This document shows, piece after piece, positions 26,101-34,019 of a stretch of DNA of 64,000 nucleotides. Position numbers and translations under genes: made by a program. Numbering within the stretch: the stretch's first letter is position 1; each line of letters begins with the position of its first letter. Location of the stretch: assembly GCF_000337495.1 (NCBI RefSeq), contig NZ_AOIS01000012.1:24492-88491 (forward strand), given 5' to 3'. A model generated the notes under the pieces. That model was not told where the DNA came from. It was given only the letters and a program-made list of their open reading frames with translations, and ran no database searches. The stretch comes from Haloterrigena salina JCM 13891. Lineage in GTDB: Archaea > Halobacteriota > Halobacteria > Halobacteriales > Natrialbaceae.

Positions 26101-26355
26101 CACGTACGCGTCTTCGGAGGCCCACGCGACGACGTAGTTCTCGTCGGTCAGTTCGCCGTACTCGGCGCTGATCTGGGCGGCCGTCGAATAGAACGAGAGC
26201 GCTTCGAGGCCCTCGTCCGCGTCCGCATCTGTAGAACCGGTGCCTCGAGCGCTCGACGACCCGGAGATCGCGAGCGTCCCGGTCGTCGCACCGAGCAGCG
26301 AAACGAACGATCGGCGATCCAGTCGACGCGCATGGCCGTTCGGAAGGGAACCCAT
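23191..26355 (-). CDS. Tat-exported multidomain protein with staphylococcal-nuclease domain
   Basis: 1,054 residues. Twin-arginine signal at the start (LDRRSFVSLLGATTGTLA). Then module A twice (about 52-185 and 194-330; both contain R-IPLIT and WDESH-QY), module B twice (about 343-433 and 440-532; both contain FVADGGA-FL, DQSDFGG and LN-IAERLDL-FRFN). A thermonuclease-type domain follows (about 551-725: VRVFDGDTVEVEF, VRNVGVDTAETPP, GNYGRLLGFV). After it come a shortened A-like piece (DDGSEIPLVGVDERRRVAL) and a third B (about 895-995). The tail (1005-1054) is Gly/Pro/Asn-rich, then basic. Module B resembles glutamine-amidotransferase-like folds without catalytic residues. Probably a secreted or surface nuclease. 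Confidence 0.85.
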   Translation of the reverse strand: MGSLPNGHARRLDRRSFVSLLGATTGTLAISGSSSARGTGSTDADADEGLEALSFYSTAAQISAEYGELTDENYVVAWASEDAYVTTTSGGTDESDVVSYEDGRIPLITQDENVLGIGSAGFLSDERGGFDVGNEEFVLEVWDELMGPDSTVLWDESHRQYWDLSSHTVFRRYAEDNGYDLRPLEEFDTDGPTLEFYSTASQVSPDDDALTEDRVAAADALEVLAWAEPTATNVDRSDAEPYRYADDERIPLITRDDRTVGLGAPLAADDSDHDENRAFLLGVWDDVVDGETVYWDESHDQYYGSSRFETFIADAEREGYAVEATDDLLALLEGSMSGSSGADAADADAVVITTPAEPFTDGELAALEAFVADGGAVFLHDQSDFGGHAETAHLNAIAERLDLGFRFNDDQVEDGTSGWDDYVFETSDFDRSYLGEAETAVGLADADGLVVTTPDRAFTDAELETLESFVADGGALFLFDQSDFGGNDRTGNLNEIAERLDLAFRFNGGQVEDEVHNAGPEYVPLATDFSPEFDYFGGRDGVDIEFERDGEYYGRVVRVFDGDTVEVEFDTEYGYREVVRNVGVDTAETPPTEVTPEEWFGIPDDADDHLHDWGERAAEFALERLAPEGAAVDESDLEGRHVKVTFDEAEPLRGNYGRLLGFVHYDPDAFEADFENGSFSTNHNREIVAEGYARVYSSGFAAHDEFAALEEDALAAGRGVWSAADFDALGEIRNEPVEDLYLPSARSVRSARGRNGGRLEDDRVAVAAEPSAEQRLETGGIAYDDGSEIPLVGVDERRRVALVGGIPIHEDYEADAAFGVDTSGYGNFPFLTNLIDALSASDADGDVLIVGGQGQFNAAGSISLEDCMYYQRYLEGVGLRLRQINDLAATLPAEMETELPRAVLLSAPARELEIGELLALRRYRKAGGAVVLLGSAAAAAEHARHLNAVAAKLRTDLRFNADAVVDEERHLGDDPTVLETTAFDDSLPLFDAYDPSRDWTDEKGGGDAPGNSGHAPGHRGNGPGNSPNAPGHGNHSGRGRRKKGRGRSGSGSWF

Positions 26356-26558
26356 GCGTGAACGTTTTAGTTGACTTAGATGAACGTTCGTAATAGCAGT
26401 ACGTTCCGGTATGTAATCGGTTCGGGCAATCAGAATTCAGCGGAACCGATCAGGTTCCTGTTTTCGCACAACAGCATCCCTCTACTGTTGTCTCGAATCA
26501 AGAGAGTGGCCGAAACCAGAACTCGGAGCTGACCTATCGAACGCGCAGCGGGGGCCGC

Positions 26559-27797
26559 TCAATGCAAGCGATCGAGCCATCGCTGGCCGGTCCGGAGATC
26601 CGTCGGCACCTCGTCGCCGAACGCACAGCGGGTCCGATCGGTCTCGCAGGGGTTGCCCGCCGCGACCTCGATCTCGGGCGAGCCGCCCTCGAAGACGGCC
26701 GCGCTCGCGGTCGTCAGCTGCCCGAAGGCGTGGGGTTCGTCCGTCTCCGGCTCGGGGTGGCGACAGATCGAGTCGTCGCCCGGCCCGTTCGCGTGGTCGC
26801 GCGCGATCGCCCAGAGATCGTCCCGATCGAGGCGCTCGTCGCCCTCGAGCAACTCGAGGGCGCGCTGCCGGCGTTTCGTCGAACTCTCGGCCTCGGTCGA
26901 CTCCGAGCGGACGAAGTGGTTCGTTCGCGTCACCACGGAACCGTCGTCGACGAATATCTGCTCGGTCGCGGGGTCGATCTCGAGCAGAACGGCGTCGGTG
27001 TCGTCGGCCAGAAACAGCGTCTGGCCCATCAAACGACGCGTGGGCCGGGACTCGAGGAACTCGCGAGCCTCTTCGGCGGTCGCACACTCCTCGAGGATCA
27101 TCCGGATGACGGTGCCGTTTCGCAGTTGGGTCTCGGGCGAGACGTCCTCGCCCTCGCCTTCGCAGTCGATGTACGTGTTCGCGGCGACCAGCCCCTGATC
27201 GTTGACCCCCTTGAACATCGCGACCGTCCCGCAGGTGTCGATCGTCAGGATGCCGTAGTAGTCGTCGATCGGCGGCTGTTCGACGACCGACTTCGGCCGG
27301 GCTCCTCGACCCGCGATGTCGCGGTTCTTGAGCACCAGCGGGCCGCCGGTGGCGGCGTCCGGCCCCGCGTCGGTCGTCGACTCCGGATCGACCGTCAGCG
27401 GCGCGACGAGCGCGTTCGTACACCCCTCCCCGATTCCGTTTCCGACCCCTTTCGGATTCTTCTCCGAGCGGCCCTCCCCCTCGGCAAGTTCCTCGCACAA
27501 CTCGGAGTAGGCGAAGACGTACACCTCGTAGACCGCCGGATCGACGTCGAACACATCGGCCATCGCCTCGTAGGCCCGCCGGTGGCGATCGGGGAGGCTC
27601 TCCTGACTGCGGCGACCGTACTCGAGCAGCGGCTCGAGGTCGACGCCCCGCTCGTCGACGATCGACTCGAGTTCGTCGATCGCCCACTCGACGGCCTCGC
27701 GCTCGGTCTCGGCGCGCCGTTGCGCGTGCTCGGCGAATGAGTCGACGCCAGCGATCACATCGTCGTACGCAATAGTGTCGACGGCCGTGTCGTCCAT
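26559..27797 (-). CDS. C45-family acyl-CoA:6-aminopenicillanate acyltransferase-like Ntn hydrolase
   Basis: 412-residue protein of the peptidase C45 / isopenicillin N acyltransferase family. The predicted self-processing nucleophile is Cys126 in GIGEGCTNALVAP; NRDIAGRG, TIDTCGTVAMFKGVNDQGLVAANT and VVTRTNHFVRSE match the family core. Such Ntn hydrolases cleave after self-processing at the Cys and act on amide bonds; the natural substrate in haloarchaea is unknown. No signal peptide, so cytoplasmic. Confidence 0.88.
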   Translation of the reverse strand: MDDTAVDTIAYDDVIAGVDSFAEHAQRRAETEREAVEWAIDELESIVDERGVDLEPLLEYGRRSQESLPDRHRRAYEAMADVFDVDPAVYEVYVFAYSELCEELAEGEGRSEKNPKGVGNGIGEGCTNALVAPLTVDPESTTDAGPDAATGGPLVLKNRDIAGRGARPKSVVEQPPIDDYYGILTIDTCGTVAMFKGVNDQGLVAANTYIDCEGEGEDVSPETQLRNGTVIRMILEECATAEEAREFLESRPTRRLMGQTLFLADDTDAVLLEIDPATEQIFVDDGSVVTRTNHFVRSESTEAESSTKRRQRALELLEGDERLDRDDLWAIARDHANGPGDDSICRHPEPETDEPHAFGQLTTASAAVFEGGSPEIEVAAGNPCETDRTRCAFGDEVPTDLRTGQRWLDRLH

Positions 27798-28215
27798 ATC
27801 GGAAGCTAGGCCTCGAGGTGGTTGTATCGCCGGCCTGAATTAGTCTCCGAGCCGGGTACGGCAGCCGTTCGGCGACCAGTGCAGGTGATCGACGGGAGCG
27901 AATCGGCTGGGGAGGATGTGGCGATTCCCTGTTGCCGCGGTAACGGACCGCTTCCTCTCATCACTCTCCTCGAGTACGCTGATCACTACGCGAGCGGACT
28001 CGAAGCGCAAATAGGTACTAAACTAAAGGGTGTACGCGCGTCGGCAGCGGGGATTGGTGATCGTCGCGCGTGGCGATGATCGATGTCTTTCCCCCCGATC
28101 CCCACTGTGATGCCGGTGTCCGGCACTGCCGACATTCTATTTAACGTTAGTGGCCGGCATTAGTGTATCGGAAACGTTCAACTATCCTTGCATTGAGAGA
28201 TAGAGTACCCCGCTA
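27798..28215. other. intergenic region with a short palindrome
   Basis: No gene recognised in about 420 bp. It holds a palindrome TGCCGG-TGT-CCGGCA (28111-28125) and a TATA-like TATTTAACG (28138-28146), about 70-100 bp before the lipoprotein gene at 28216. Confidence 0.35.
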
Positions 28216-28638
28216 ATGCGAGCCCGGCGCAACCTGCTGAGGACCTTCACTATCGTCGGTACCGCCGGCTGTCTCGAACCGCCGGTGACCGGGTCGCCGC
28301 CGTCCCGTCCGCAGGGGAGTTTCGAGTTCGACGTCCGAACGGTCGACGGTGCCGAACTGGTCCGGATCACGGCGACGAACGTCAGCGGTAATCTATCGGG
28401 TCTCAGGGTTCGGATCGGCGATACAGTCGCCTACGCCGACGGCCGATACGGCGAGGCGTACACCGCCAGCCGCGAGTACGTCGGCGAGTGGGACGACGGG
28501 ATCGACTCGGGCGACGTCCTCGAGTTGACGACCGGTGACGCGCTCCCCGAAAAGCGGCTCCGTATCGACGTCGAACGCGACGAGCGCGACGAATACGTCA
28601 GCATCGGGGAGACGGACTTGAGCGTCGCCGACCCCTGA
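28216..28638 (+). CDS. small predicted lipoprotein
   Basis: 140 residues. N-terminus MRARRNLLRTFTIVGTAGCLEP has basic residues, a short hydrophobic part and lipobox TAGC. The mature part (FEFDVRTVDGAELVRITATNVSG..., LRVRIGDTVAY) looks like a beta-sandwich of the type seen after haloarchaeal type IV pilin N-termini, but there is no pilin peptidase site. Surface-anchored; function unknown. Confidence 0.7.
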   Translation: MRARRNLLRTFTIVGTAGCLEPPVTGSPPSRPQGSFEFDVRTVDGAELVRITATNVSGNLSGLRVRIGDTVAYADGRYGEAYTASREYVGEWDDGIDSGDVLELTTGDALPEKRLRIDVERDERDEYVSIGETDLSVADP

Positions 28639-28702
28639 CGGAGTGGTGCCCTCAGCGACGAAGGGGGACTGCTATCGCTCACGGACTGTTCGCAATAGAA
28701 GC

Positions 28703-28760
28703 GGGCGCGATGGGATTTGAACCACGGTCGGAGCAAAGCTCCTCCCTGCTTCAAATCCCA
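28703..28760. repeat. partial copies of the tRNA-Arg 3' end in direct and inverted orientation
   Basis: Bases 28703-28726 repeat the 3'-terminal sequence of the tRNA that starts at 28798 (GGGCGCGATGGGATTTGAAC) with one base missing. Bases 28750-28760 (TTCAAATCCCA) are the inverted copy, giving an 11-bp inverted repeat with 28711-28721. Inside it sits a second hairpin, GGAGC-AAA-GCTCC (28730-28742). This looks like residue of integration or rearrangement at a tRNA gene. Confidence 0.65.
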
Positions 28761-28797
28761 CGTGCCGGTTCGCTCGTCACTGCGTTCCTCGCTGCAC

Positions 28798-28871
28798 GGG
28801 CGCGATGGGATTTGAACCCACGACCGTCGGATTAGAAGTCCGACGCTCTTTCCGGACTGAGCTACGCGCCC
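28798..28871 (-). tRNA. tRNA-Arg (anticodon TCT)
   Basis: 74-nt tRNA. The acceptor stem pairs GGGCGCG with CGCGCCC, the T arm reads GTGGGTTCAAATCCCAT, and the D arm TAGCTCAGTCCGGAAAG follows. The anticodon loop is CTTCTAA with anticodon TCT, decoding AGA. CCA is not encoded. Partial copies of its 3' end lie 40-95 bp downstream. Confidence 0.95.
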
Positions 28872-28922
28872 TCGAGTAGGATTCCATGTCGGATCGGTAT
28901 AAGCGGTGTGGATTCTCCGTAG

Positions 28923-29066
28923 CTACCCGCGAAGCCGGTACAGCGAGGTGACGAAGGGCAACCGGTCGACCAGCCAGATCGCTACCCGGTGGCCGACGAT
29001 CGTCGCCGCGAAGAGGGCCGCGAACCAACTCCGCACGGGGACCGCTCGAGCGGAGACGGGCAGCAC
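28923..29066 (-). CDS. possible small membrane protein or gene remnant
   Basis: 47 residues from a GTG: the frame ends WFAALFAATIVGHRVAIWLV, then DRLPFVTSLYRLRG. It has one hydrophobic helix and haloarchaea-like composition. The frame stays open upstream without an ATG, so this may be the C-terminal end of a decayed gene next to the tRNA rather than a complete gene. Confidence 0.3.
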   Translation of the reverse strand: MLPVSARAVPVRSWFAALFAATIVGHRVAIWLVDRLPFVTSLYRLRG

Positions 29067-29142
29067 GCTGTCGGTACGGTCCGAGACAACCGCGAAAAAA
29101 GCCGCGAGATGGCGACACCGTCTTCCGTCCCTAATGCCGATT

Positions 29143-29526
29143 CTAGCCGGCGATGTTGCGTTCCGCGTCCGACTCGGTGTCCTCGGTACTGGCGTTGTCG
29201 CTGAACGGATTGTCCGATTCGGTTTCGCCGGCGCCGGACTCGTTTTCGCCGCCCGCGGAGTCGTTCTCGTCCGCGCTCGGACCGGACATGCCGCCGTCTT
29301 CGGAGTCGTTCGTGCCCGTACTCGGTGCGGCGTCGTCGTTCTCGCCGGTGCTGGGCTCGTCGCTCGTCTCGTTCGCGGCAGGGTCGCTCCCGTCGGAGGA
29401 CCCGCCGTCCTCGCCGTCAGATTCGTTCTCCTCGGACCCGAGGTCACTGCAGCCGGCGAGGGCGGCGATCGCGCCGGCACCAACTGTCGCGGCGAACCGT
29501 CGTCGGTCGAGTTTCGGAGCTGTCAT
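29143..29526 (-). CDS. acidic low-complexity Tat lipoprotein
   Basis: 127 residues. Tat motif DRRRFAATVGAG, lipobox LAGCSD. The mature chain is almost entirely Asp, Glu, Ser, Asn, Gly and Thr with many N-x-S/T sites, so it is a flexible, probably glycosylated surface tether without a folded domain. Chosen start is ATG 29526 (MTAPKLDRRRF). No function can be assigned. Confidence 0.75.
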   Translation of the reverse strand: MTAPKLDRRRFAATVGAGAIAALAGCSDLGSEENESDGEDGGSSDGSDPAANETSDEPSTGENDDAAPSTGTNDSEDGGMSGPSADENDSAGGENESGAGETESDNPFSDNASTEDTESDAERNIAG

Positions 29527-29890
29527 AGCGTGCAGTCGACGGCGATGATCGACTGCTAAATAACGGCGACAGTCGGTTCGAATTGTTAGTCCGGCTTGTA
29601 TCGAATTGTCCGTCGTAACGCGAGCCGAGTGAACGGTTGCACTCGTCGCCGCCGTTGCACACCGGACAAGGGGGAGGGTACGACCGCCACGCGTCCGGTC
29701 GCGGGTGCAGACGCGAGCACGGCGACAATCTGTTTCGGGCGGGGCGTGTCGCATACTGTGAGCGAGTCGGATACCCGTGACCGACGGACGTTTCGCTGAT
29801 CGCAATCCGACCGTTTCGTTCGCCGCACTCTCGGTGGACTCGAGCGACGAACAACAGCGCTTATGCACGTCTCGCCGATACATTTCTCCG
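29527..29890. other. divergent intergenic region, nothing recognised
   Basis: About 360 bp between the acidic lipoprotein gene and the UPF0200 kinase-like gene. Must contain both promoters; no strong TATA box, repeat or coding frame was identified. Confidence 0.35.
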
Positions 29891-30487
29891 ATGCACGTCA
29901 TCGGAACGGTGGGACTGCCCGGCAGCGGGAAGGGCGAGGCCGCGACCGTCGCGCGCGAACACGGCATCCCGGTGGTGACGATGGGCGACGTCGTCCGCCA
30001 GGAGACGACCGACCGGGGACTCGACCCGACGAAGGACCACGGGAAGGTCGCGCAGGCGCTGCGCGACGAGAACGGGCCGACCGCGATCGCCGAGCGATCG
30101 CTCCCGATGATCGAGGACCGCCTCGAGGACCACGACACCGTCCTCGTCGACGGTATCCGGTCGGACACCGAGGTCGACGTCTTCGAGGAACGGTTCGGCG
30201 AGGCGTTCACGCTGGTCAGCATCGAGGCGCCGTTCGAACTGCGGGCCGAGCGCATCGACGCCCGCGGCCGGGACGCCGGCGAGAGCGACGGCGGTGAAGG
30301 ACTGGCTGCCCGCGACGAGCGCGAGCGCGGCTTCGGGATGGACGATGCGATGGATCGGGCCGACGTCGTCGTCGAGAACACCGACGCGCTCGAGGCCTTC
30401 CACGAGCGCGTCGAGGCGATCATCCGCGAGGGCCCCGGCTCCGAACCGGAACCGACACCCGACTCCGTCTCCAACACTGACCCATGA
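29891..30487 (+). CDS. UPF0200 family P-loop nucleotide kinase-like protein
   Basis: 198 residues. Walker A is GLPGSGKGEAA at the N-terminus; the core (VVTMGDVVRQETTDRG, VLVDGIRSDTEVDVF, ERIDARGRDAGE) resembles adenylate and dephospho-CoA kinases. The archaeal UPF0200 family has no established substrate. Its stop overlaps the start of a UPF0201 gene by four bases, a pairing conserved in archaea. Confidence 0.88.
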   Translation: MHVIGTVGLPGSGKGEAATVAREHGIPVVTMGDVVRQETTDRGLDPTKDHGKVAQALRDENGPTAIAERSLPMIEDRLEDHDTVLVDGIRSDTEVDVFEERFGEAFTLVSIEAPFELRAERIDARGRDAGESDGGEGLAARDERERGFGMDDAMDRADVVVENTDALEAFHERVEAIIREGPGSEPEPTPDSVSNTDP

Positions 30488-30897
30488 CCGACATCTACCG
30501 CGTCGACGTCGAGATCACGGCGCCGATCTACGACACCGAAGTCACGAGTCGGGTCGTCGACGCCGTGGCCAACGTCTTCCCCAACGCCGACCTCGATGAG
30601 GAGTTCGGCGAGGTCAGGGCCGAAGCGCACGCGATGGACCACTTCTCCGATCTGCTCCACCGACAGGAGATCCTCGATACCGCCCGCGGCGAGTTCTTCG
30701 CGAACCGCGAGGGCGACACGTTCAGTTTCGCGCTCAAGAAGCAGGCTGCCTTCATGGATCGAATCAACTTCTCGGTCGGCGAGCCGGACGAGCTCGGCGA
30801 GATCAACGTCCGTGTCCGCGTCGAGGAGCCGACCGTCGAGGAGTACATCGACCACATCGCGCCGCCGACCGAGGACGGCCGCCCGGTCGACGCCTGA
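30484..30897 (+). CDS. UPF0201 family RNA-binding-type protein
   Basis: 137 residues. The sequence (YRVDVEITAPIYDTEVTSRVVDAVANVFPNADL..., then FALKKQAAFMDRINFSVG) matches the archaeal UPF0201 family, which has a ribosomal L5-like fold. Overlaps the kinase-like gene by four bases, so the two are co-translated. Molecular role unproven. Confidence 0.88.
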   Translation: MTDIYRVDVEITAPIYDTEVTSRVVDAVANVFPNADLDEEFGEVRAEAHAMDHFSDLLHRQEILDTARGEFFANREGDTFSFALKKQAAFMDRINFSVGEPDELGEINVRVRVEEPTVEEYIDHIAPPTEDGRPVDA

Positions 30898-31047
30898 TTT
30901 TAGGCCGATTCGATCCGCACTCCCACCGACGGGCAGCGGGATCGTCACGTTGGTTCGATCGAGCAGCGATCTGCAGCGGACGGTACGGCACTGATCGACG
31001 GCGACTACGAAAGCGCTATTTTTCTCGTGGCGACAGGTCGTGGTAGG

Positions 31048-31647
31048 ATGACCGCGACTGACATCACGAGACGGCGGTTCGGGCTGGGTTTCACGGGGGC
31101 GCTCTCGGTACTCGCGAGCGGCTGTCTCAACAGTATTACCGGCGGCGACGACCACGAACACGAGCACGACGACCCGCCGTGGGAGTGGGGCGGTCTGTAC
31201 GACCTCGAGCAGGGGACGTACTTGTACACCTATCACGAAGGCCCCGATCCAGACATGCACTTCGCGATCGTGCCGACGGACGAAGACGGGGAACACGGGC
31301 TCTTCCACGCGGGGGAAACCGCGACGGAACTCTTCGAGCGCGACGAGGCGGACGCGTCGGTGTCCGACGGCGACGCGGTTCAACCCTCGTCCGAGACGCT
31401 CTACCGCGTCGATTTCGAATCCGAGGGCGAAACGGCGATCGAACTCGAGGTCGAGTCCAAGGGCCTCTACTCGCTGTTTACCGCGCACGTCCCCGAGGAG
31501 TTCGACGCGGTGCTTCGCTCCGAAACCGGCGAGGAGCTGACGCCGACCGTGACCGAACAGCACTCGAGTCACGGTCACGACGACAGCGAGAACCACAGCC
31601 ATGACGGTAACGAGAGCCACGGGCACGACGACGAGCACGAGCACTGA
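31048..31647 (+). CDS. histidine-rich Tat lipoprotein
   Basis: 199 residues. Tat motif TRRRFGLGFTGAL and lipobox LASGC. Right after the lipidated cysteine comes DDHEHEHDDPP, and the last ~30 residues contain many His-x-His repeats (HSSHGHDDSENHSHDGNES..., HGHDDEHEH). The middle part (GGLYDLEQGTYLYTYHEGPDPDMHFAIVP) is folded. His-rich surface lipoproteins commonly bind zinc, nickel or cobalt, so this is probably a metal-binding or metal-buffering protein. No transporter gene is adjacent. Confidence 0.8.
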   Translation: MTATDITRRRFGLGFTGALSVLASGCLNSITGGDDHEHEHDDPPWEWGGLYDLEQGTYLYTYHEGPDPDMHFAIVPTDEDGEHGLFHAGETATELFERDEADASVSDGDAVQPSSETLYRVDFESEGETAIELEVESKGLYSLFTAHVPEEFDAVLRSETGEELTPTVTEQHSSHGHDDSENHSHDGNESHGHDDEHEH

Positions 31648-31785
31648 GGCCCGTCTCGGAACCGCGAGCGAAACGAGCAGCCCGAGGCGAAAACGGCAGG
31701 TCGAGGGTCGTGAGTGAGCCGGCGCAACCGCCGAGCGACGGAATCGACCCACTACTGATAGGGGTCGGTCGCATACTATCGACAG

Positions 31786-32727
31786 ATGCACGACACGATC
31801 ACCGTCTCGGAGATCATGGTCACCGACGTCGTCACCGCCCCGCCGGACGCCACCGCCTCCCGCGCCGCGACGCTGTTGCGCGACGAGGGCGTCAGTTCGG
31901 TCGTCGTCCGCGACGGCGCGCCGATCGGTATCGTGACCGAGGGCGACTTCCTCGAACACCTCTGTGAACGCACCGACCTCGGCAGCGTCGAACTGACCGA
32001 CGTGCTGTCGGCGCCCCTCGAGACGGTCGCGCCCGACACGTCGATCGTCGACGCCGTGGCCGTCCTGCGGGAGTCCGGCTTCGAACACCTCCCGGTCGTC
32101 GACGGCGAGAGCGACGCCGACAGGGGCGGCGACCTCGTCGGCATTCTCACCACGACGGAGCTCAGCTACTACGTCCCGCACCTCGCTCGTCGGACGGGGG
32201 GCCTCAAGGCCGACCGCCCGAAACGACGGGTGCGGACCGACACCCAGTACGAGCGCGACGACTGGGAGTTCGAGTACCGCGGCGCGGACGAGTCGACCGT
32301 CGACGTCGGCGACGTCGCCCGGTTCTCGAAAGTGATCTCGGAGAGCGACGTCGAGGCGTTCGCCGAAATCAGCGGCGACACGAACCGACTCCACCTCGAC
32401 GCGGCCTACGCGGCTGGAACCCGGTTCGGCGAGCGGATCGTCCACGGCGTCCTCGCCACCGGACTGATCAGCGCCGCCCTCGCCCGCCTGCCGGGGCTGA
32501 CGATCTACCTCTCACAAGAGAGCAGTTTCCTCGCGCCGGTGCCGATCGACGACCGCGTGACGGCCGTCTGCGAGGTCGTCGACGATCTGGGCGGCTCGAA
32601 GTACCGGATCGAGACAACCGTCACCGACGGCGACGGAACGACCGTGCTCGACGGCGACGCCGTCGTCCTCATCGACGAGTTGCCGCCTGAAGCGGCGGCC
32701 GAAGACGAGCCGGTGGCCCACGATTGA
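31786..32727 (+). CDS. CBS-pair protein fused to a MaoC-like hydratase domain
   Basis: 313 residues. Two CBS domains occupy about 1-145 (SEIMVTDVVTAPPDATASRAATLL..., then LSAPLETVAPDTSIVDAVAVL). After a basic linker, residues 165-300 form a MaoC/R-hydratase hot-dog domain with the catalytic pattern D-x-N-x2-H in SGDTNRLHLDAAYA, and FGERIVHGVLATGLIS. The fusion suggests a 3-hydroxyacyl-CoA hydratase controlled by nucleotides binding the CBS pair. Confidence 0.85.
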   Translation: MHDTITVSEIMVTDVVTAPPDATASRAATLLRDEGVSSVVVRDGAPIGIVTEGDFLEHLCERTDLGSVELTDVLSAPLETVAPDTSIVDAVAVLRESGFEHLPVVDGESDADRGGDLVGILTTTELSYYVPHLARRTGGLKADRPKRRVRTDTQYERDDWEFEYRGADESTVDVGDVARFSKVISESDVEAFAEISGDTNRLHLDAAYAAGTRFGERIVHGVLATGLISAALARLPGLTIYLSQESSFLAPVPIDDRVTAVCEVVDDLGGSKYRIETTVTDGDGTTVLDGDAVVLIDELPPEAAAEDEPVAHD

Positions 32728-32733
32728 CGACGT

Positions 32734-32767
32734 GGCGGGAACGCTCTCATTGGCGGGAACGCTCTCA
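32734..32767 (+). repeat. short tandem repeat
   Basis: GGCGGGAACGCTCTCA occurs twice with an 18-nt period (32734-32749 and 32752-32767), and a decayed third unit follows (AGCGGCAACGCT). Located just after the CBS-MaoC stop. Confidence 0.6.
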
Positions 32768-32885
32768 GTAGCGGCAACGCTGAACCGGATCCACTAACTC
32801 GAGTCGATTGCGGATCGGCAATTCGAGTCGATCGAGGACCGTCGATCCAAGCCGTTGCGAACCGCCGATCCGGTCGATTGCGTGG

Positions 32886-33890
32886 TTACGTACAGTTACG
32901 AGCGTCTTCGAGCGCCTGTTCGCCCGCTTCCTTGTGATTCTGAGCCGCGAAACGATCGCCGTCGGACGCGGCGATCGCCCACTCCTCGAAGGACCCCGCG
33001 GCGTCGGCCAGGTGTTCGCTCTGGCATGTCGCCGTTTCGACGTGCTCGGCGATCCCGCCCGGCGGCTCCTCGTCTTCCTCGAAGGTCGTCGTCGCCGTCT
33101 CGAGGGTCGACTCGGCGTTCCCGAAGGCGGTTTCGGCCTTCCCGTACTCCCGGTTCTCCATGTGCTCGCGGCCCGTCTGCAGGCCCTCGTAGCCGCCGAG
33201 CAGCGACTCGAGTCCGTCGCCGAGGGTCACGAGCGACGCGACCGCGTCGCCGAGCGCCGCGACGCCGTCCTCGAGTTCCGCGGGATCGATTCGGACCAGG
33301 CGCTCGAACGCCTCGTCGAACGACTCGACGTCGGCGGCCGCCTCCGCGTGCTTCGTCTCGGCGACCGCGAACTCGTCCGTTCGCTCGTCGATCGTCTCGG
33401 ACGCCGCCTCGAGGTCGTCGTCATTGTCGCTATCGGCGTCATCGGCAGCGTCGTCGCCGCCGATCGCTTCGAAGACGGCCTGGAGATCAGCCTCGAGCGT
33501 CTCGTCGGTGACCGTCTCGGTCACGTCGACCAGCCGCTCGAGGACGGCGGCGTACGTCCGGAGAAGTTCGATCTCGGACTCGCGGTCGTCGCCCAGTTCG
33601 TCCGCCGCCGTCTCGAGGTGCGTGCGGGCGCTCTCGATCCGTTCGGTCGGTTCGTCCGGATCGAATTCGACGTCAGTGGGCTCCTCGAAGTCGTCCGCGG
33701 CGAACAGGGCGAGAGCGGCCTCGTTTAACTCGCCGACGGCGCGGTCGAGTTCGCGGTCGCCGGTCCGATCGGCGACCGCGACGGAGTCGTCGCTCGAATC
33801 GCTACCCGGGAGATCGTCGAGACAACCGGCCGTTGCGACCAGCGCGGCGAGAGGGATACCAGTGCGCGTGAGATACTGCCGACGGTTCAT
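32886..33890 (-). CDS. predicted lipoprotein with helical repeats
   Basis: 334 residues. N-terminus MNRRQYLTRTGIPLAALVATAGCLDD has a twin arginine and lipobox TAGC. The mature part is mostly acidic alpha-helix, with repeated heptad-like stretches (RIESARTHLETAADEL, YGKAETAFGNAESTLE) that suggest TPR-like or four-helix packing. No catalytic motif. Surface-anchored; function unknown. Confidence 0.75.
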   Translation of the reverse strand: MNRRQYLTRTGIPLAALVATAGCLDDLPGSDSSDDSVAVADRTGDRELDRAVGELNEAALALFAADDFEEPTDVEFDPDEPTERIESARTHLETAADELGDDRESEIELLRTYAAVLERLVDVTETVTDETLEADLQAVFEAIGGDDAADDADSDNDDDLEAASETIDERTDEFAVAETKHAEAAADVESFDEAFERLVRIDPAELEDGVAALGDAVASLVTLGDGLESLLGGYEGLQTGREHMENREYGKAETAFGNAESTLETATTTFEEDEEPPGGIAEHVETATCQSEHLADAAGSFEEWAIAASDGDRFAAQNHKEAGEQALEDARNCT

Positions 33891-34019
33891 CGACTCGAGG
33901 ATACGTCTAGAGGAACATGAACGTAGTGGCAGCCGACAATTCCCGTCACAAATTCGAAAAGAGCGCGCTCGAGAGAGACGGAATCGATCAGCGGTGCGGG
34001 CTCGGGTTCGAGGTGGCGA

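Noticed and set aside
24247..26361. 704-residue open frame antisense to the Tat nuclease protein
   Set aside because: Val/Arg/Glu-rich shadow pattern; the minus strand has Tat signal, repeated modules and a nuclease domain.
28703..28760. Second tRNA gene
   Set aside because: Only the 3' end sequence is present; no anticodon arm or 5' half.
29143..32445. 1,100-residue minus-strand frame through five genes
   Set aside because: Only its last 127 codons (from 29526) form a real lipoprotein; the rest is antisense to UPF0200, UPF0201, the His-rich lipoprotein and CBS-MaoC genes.
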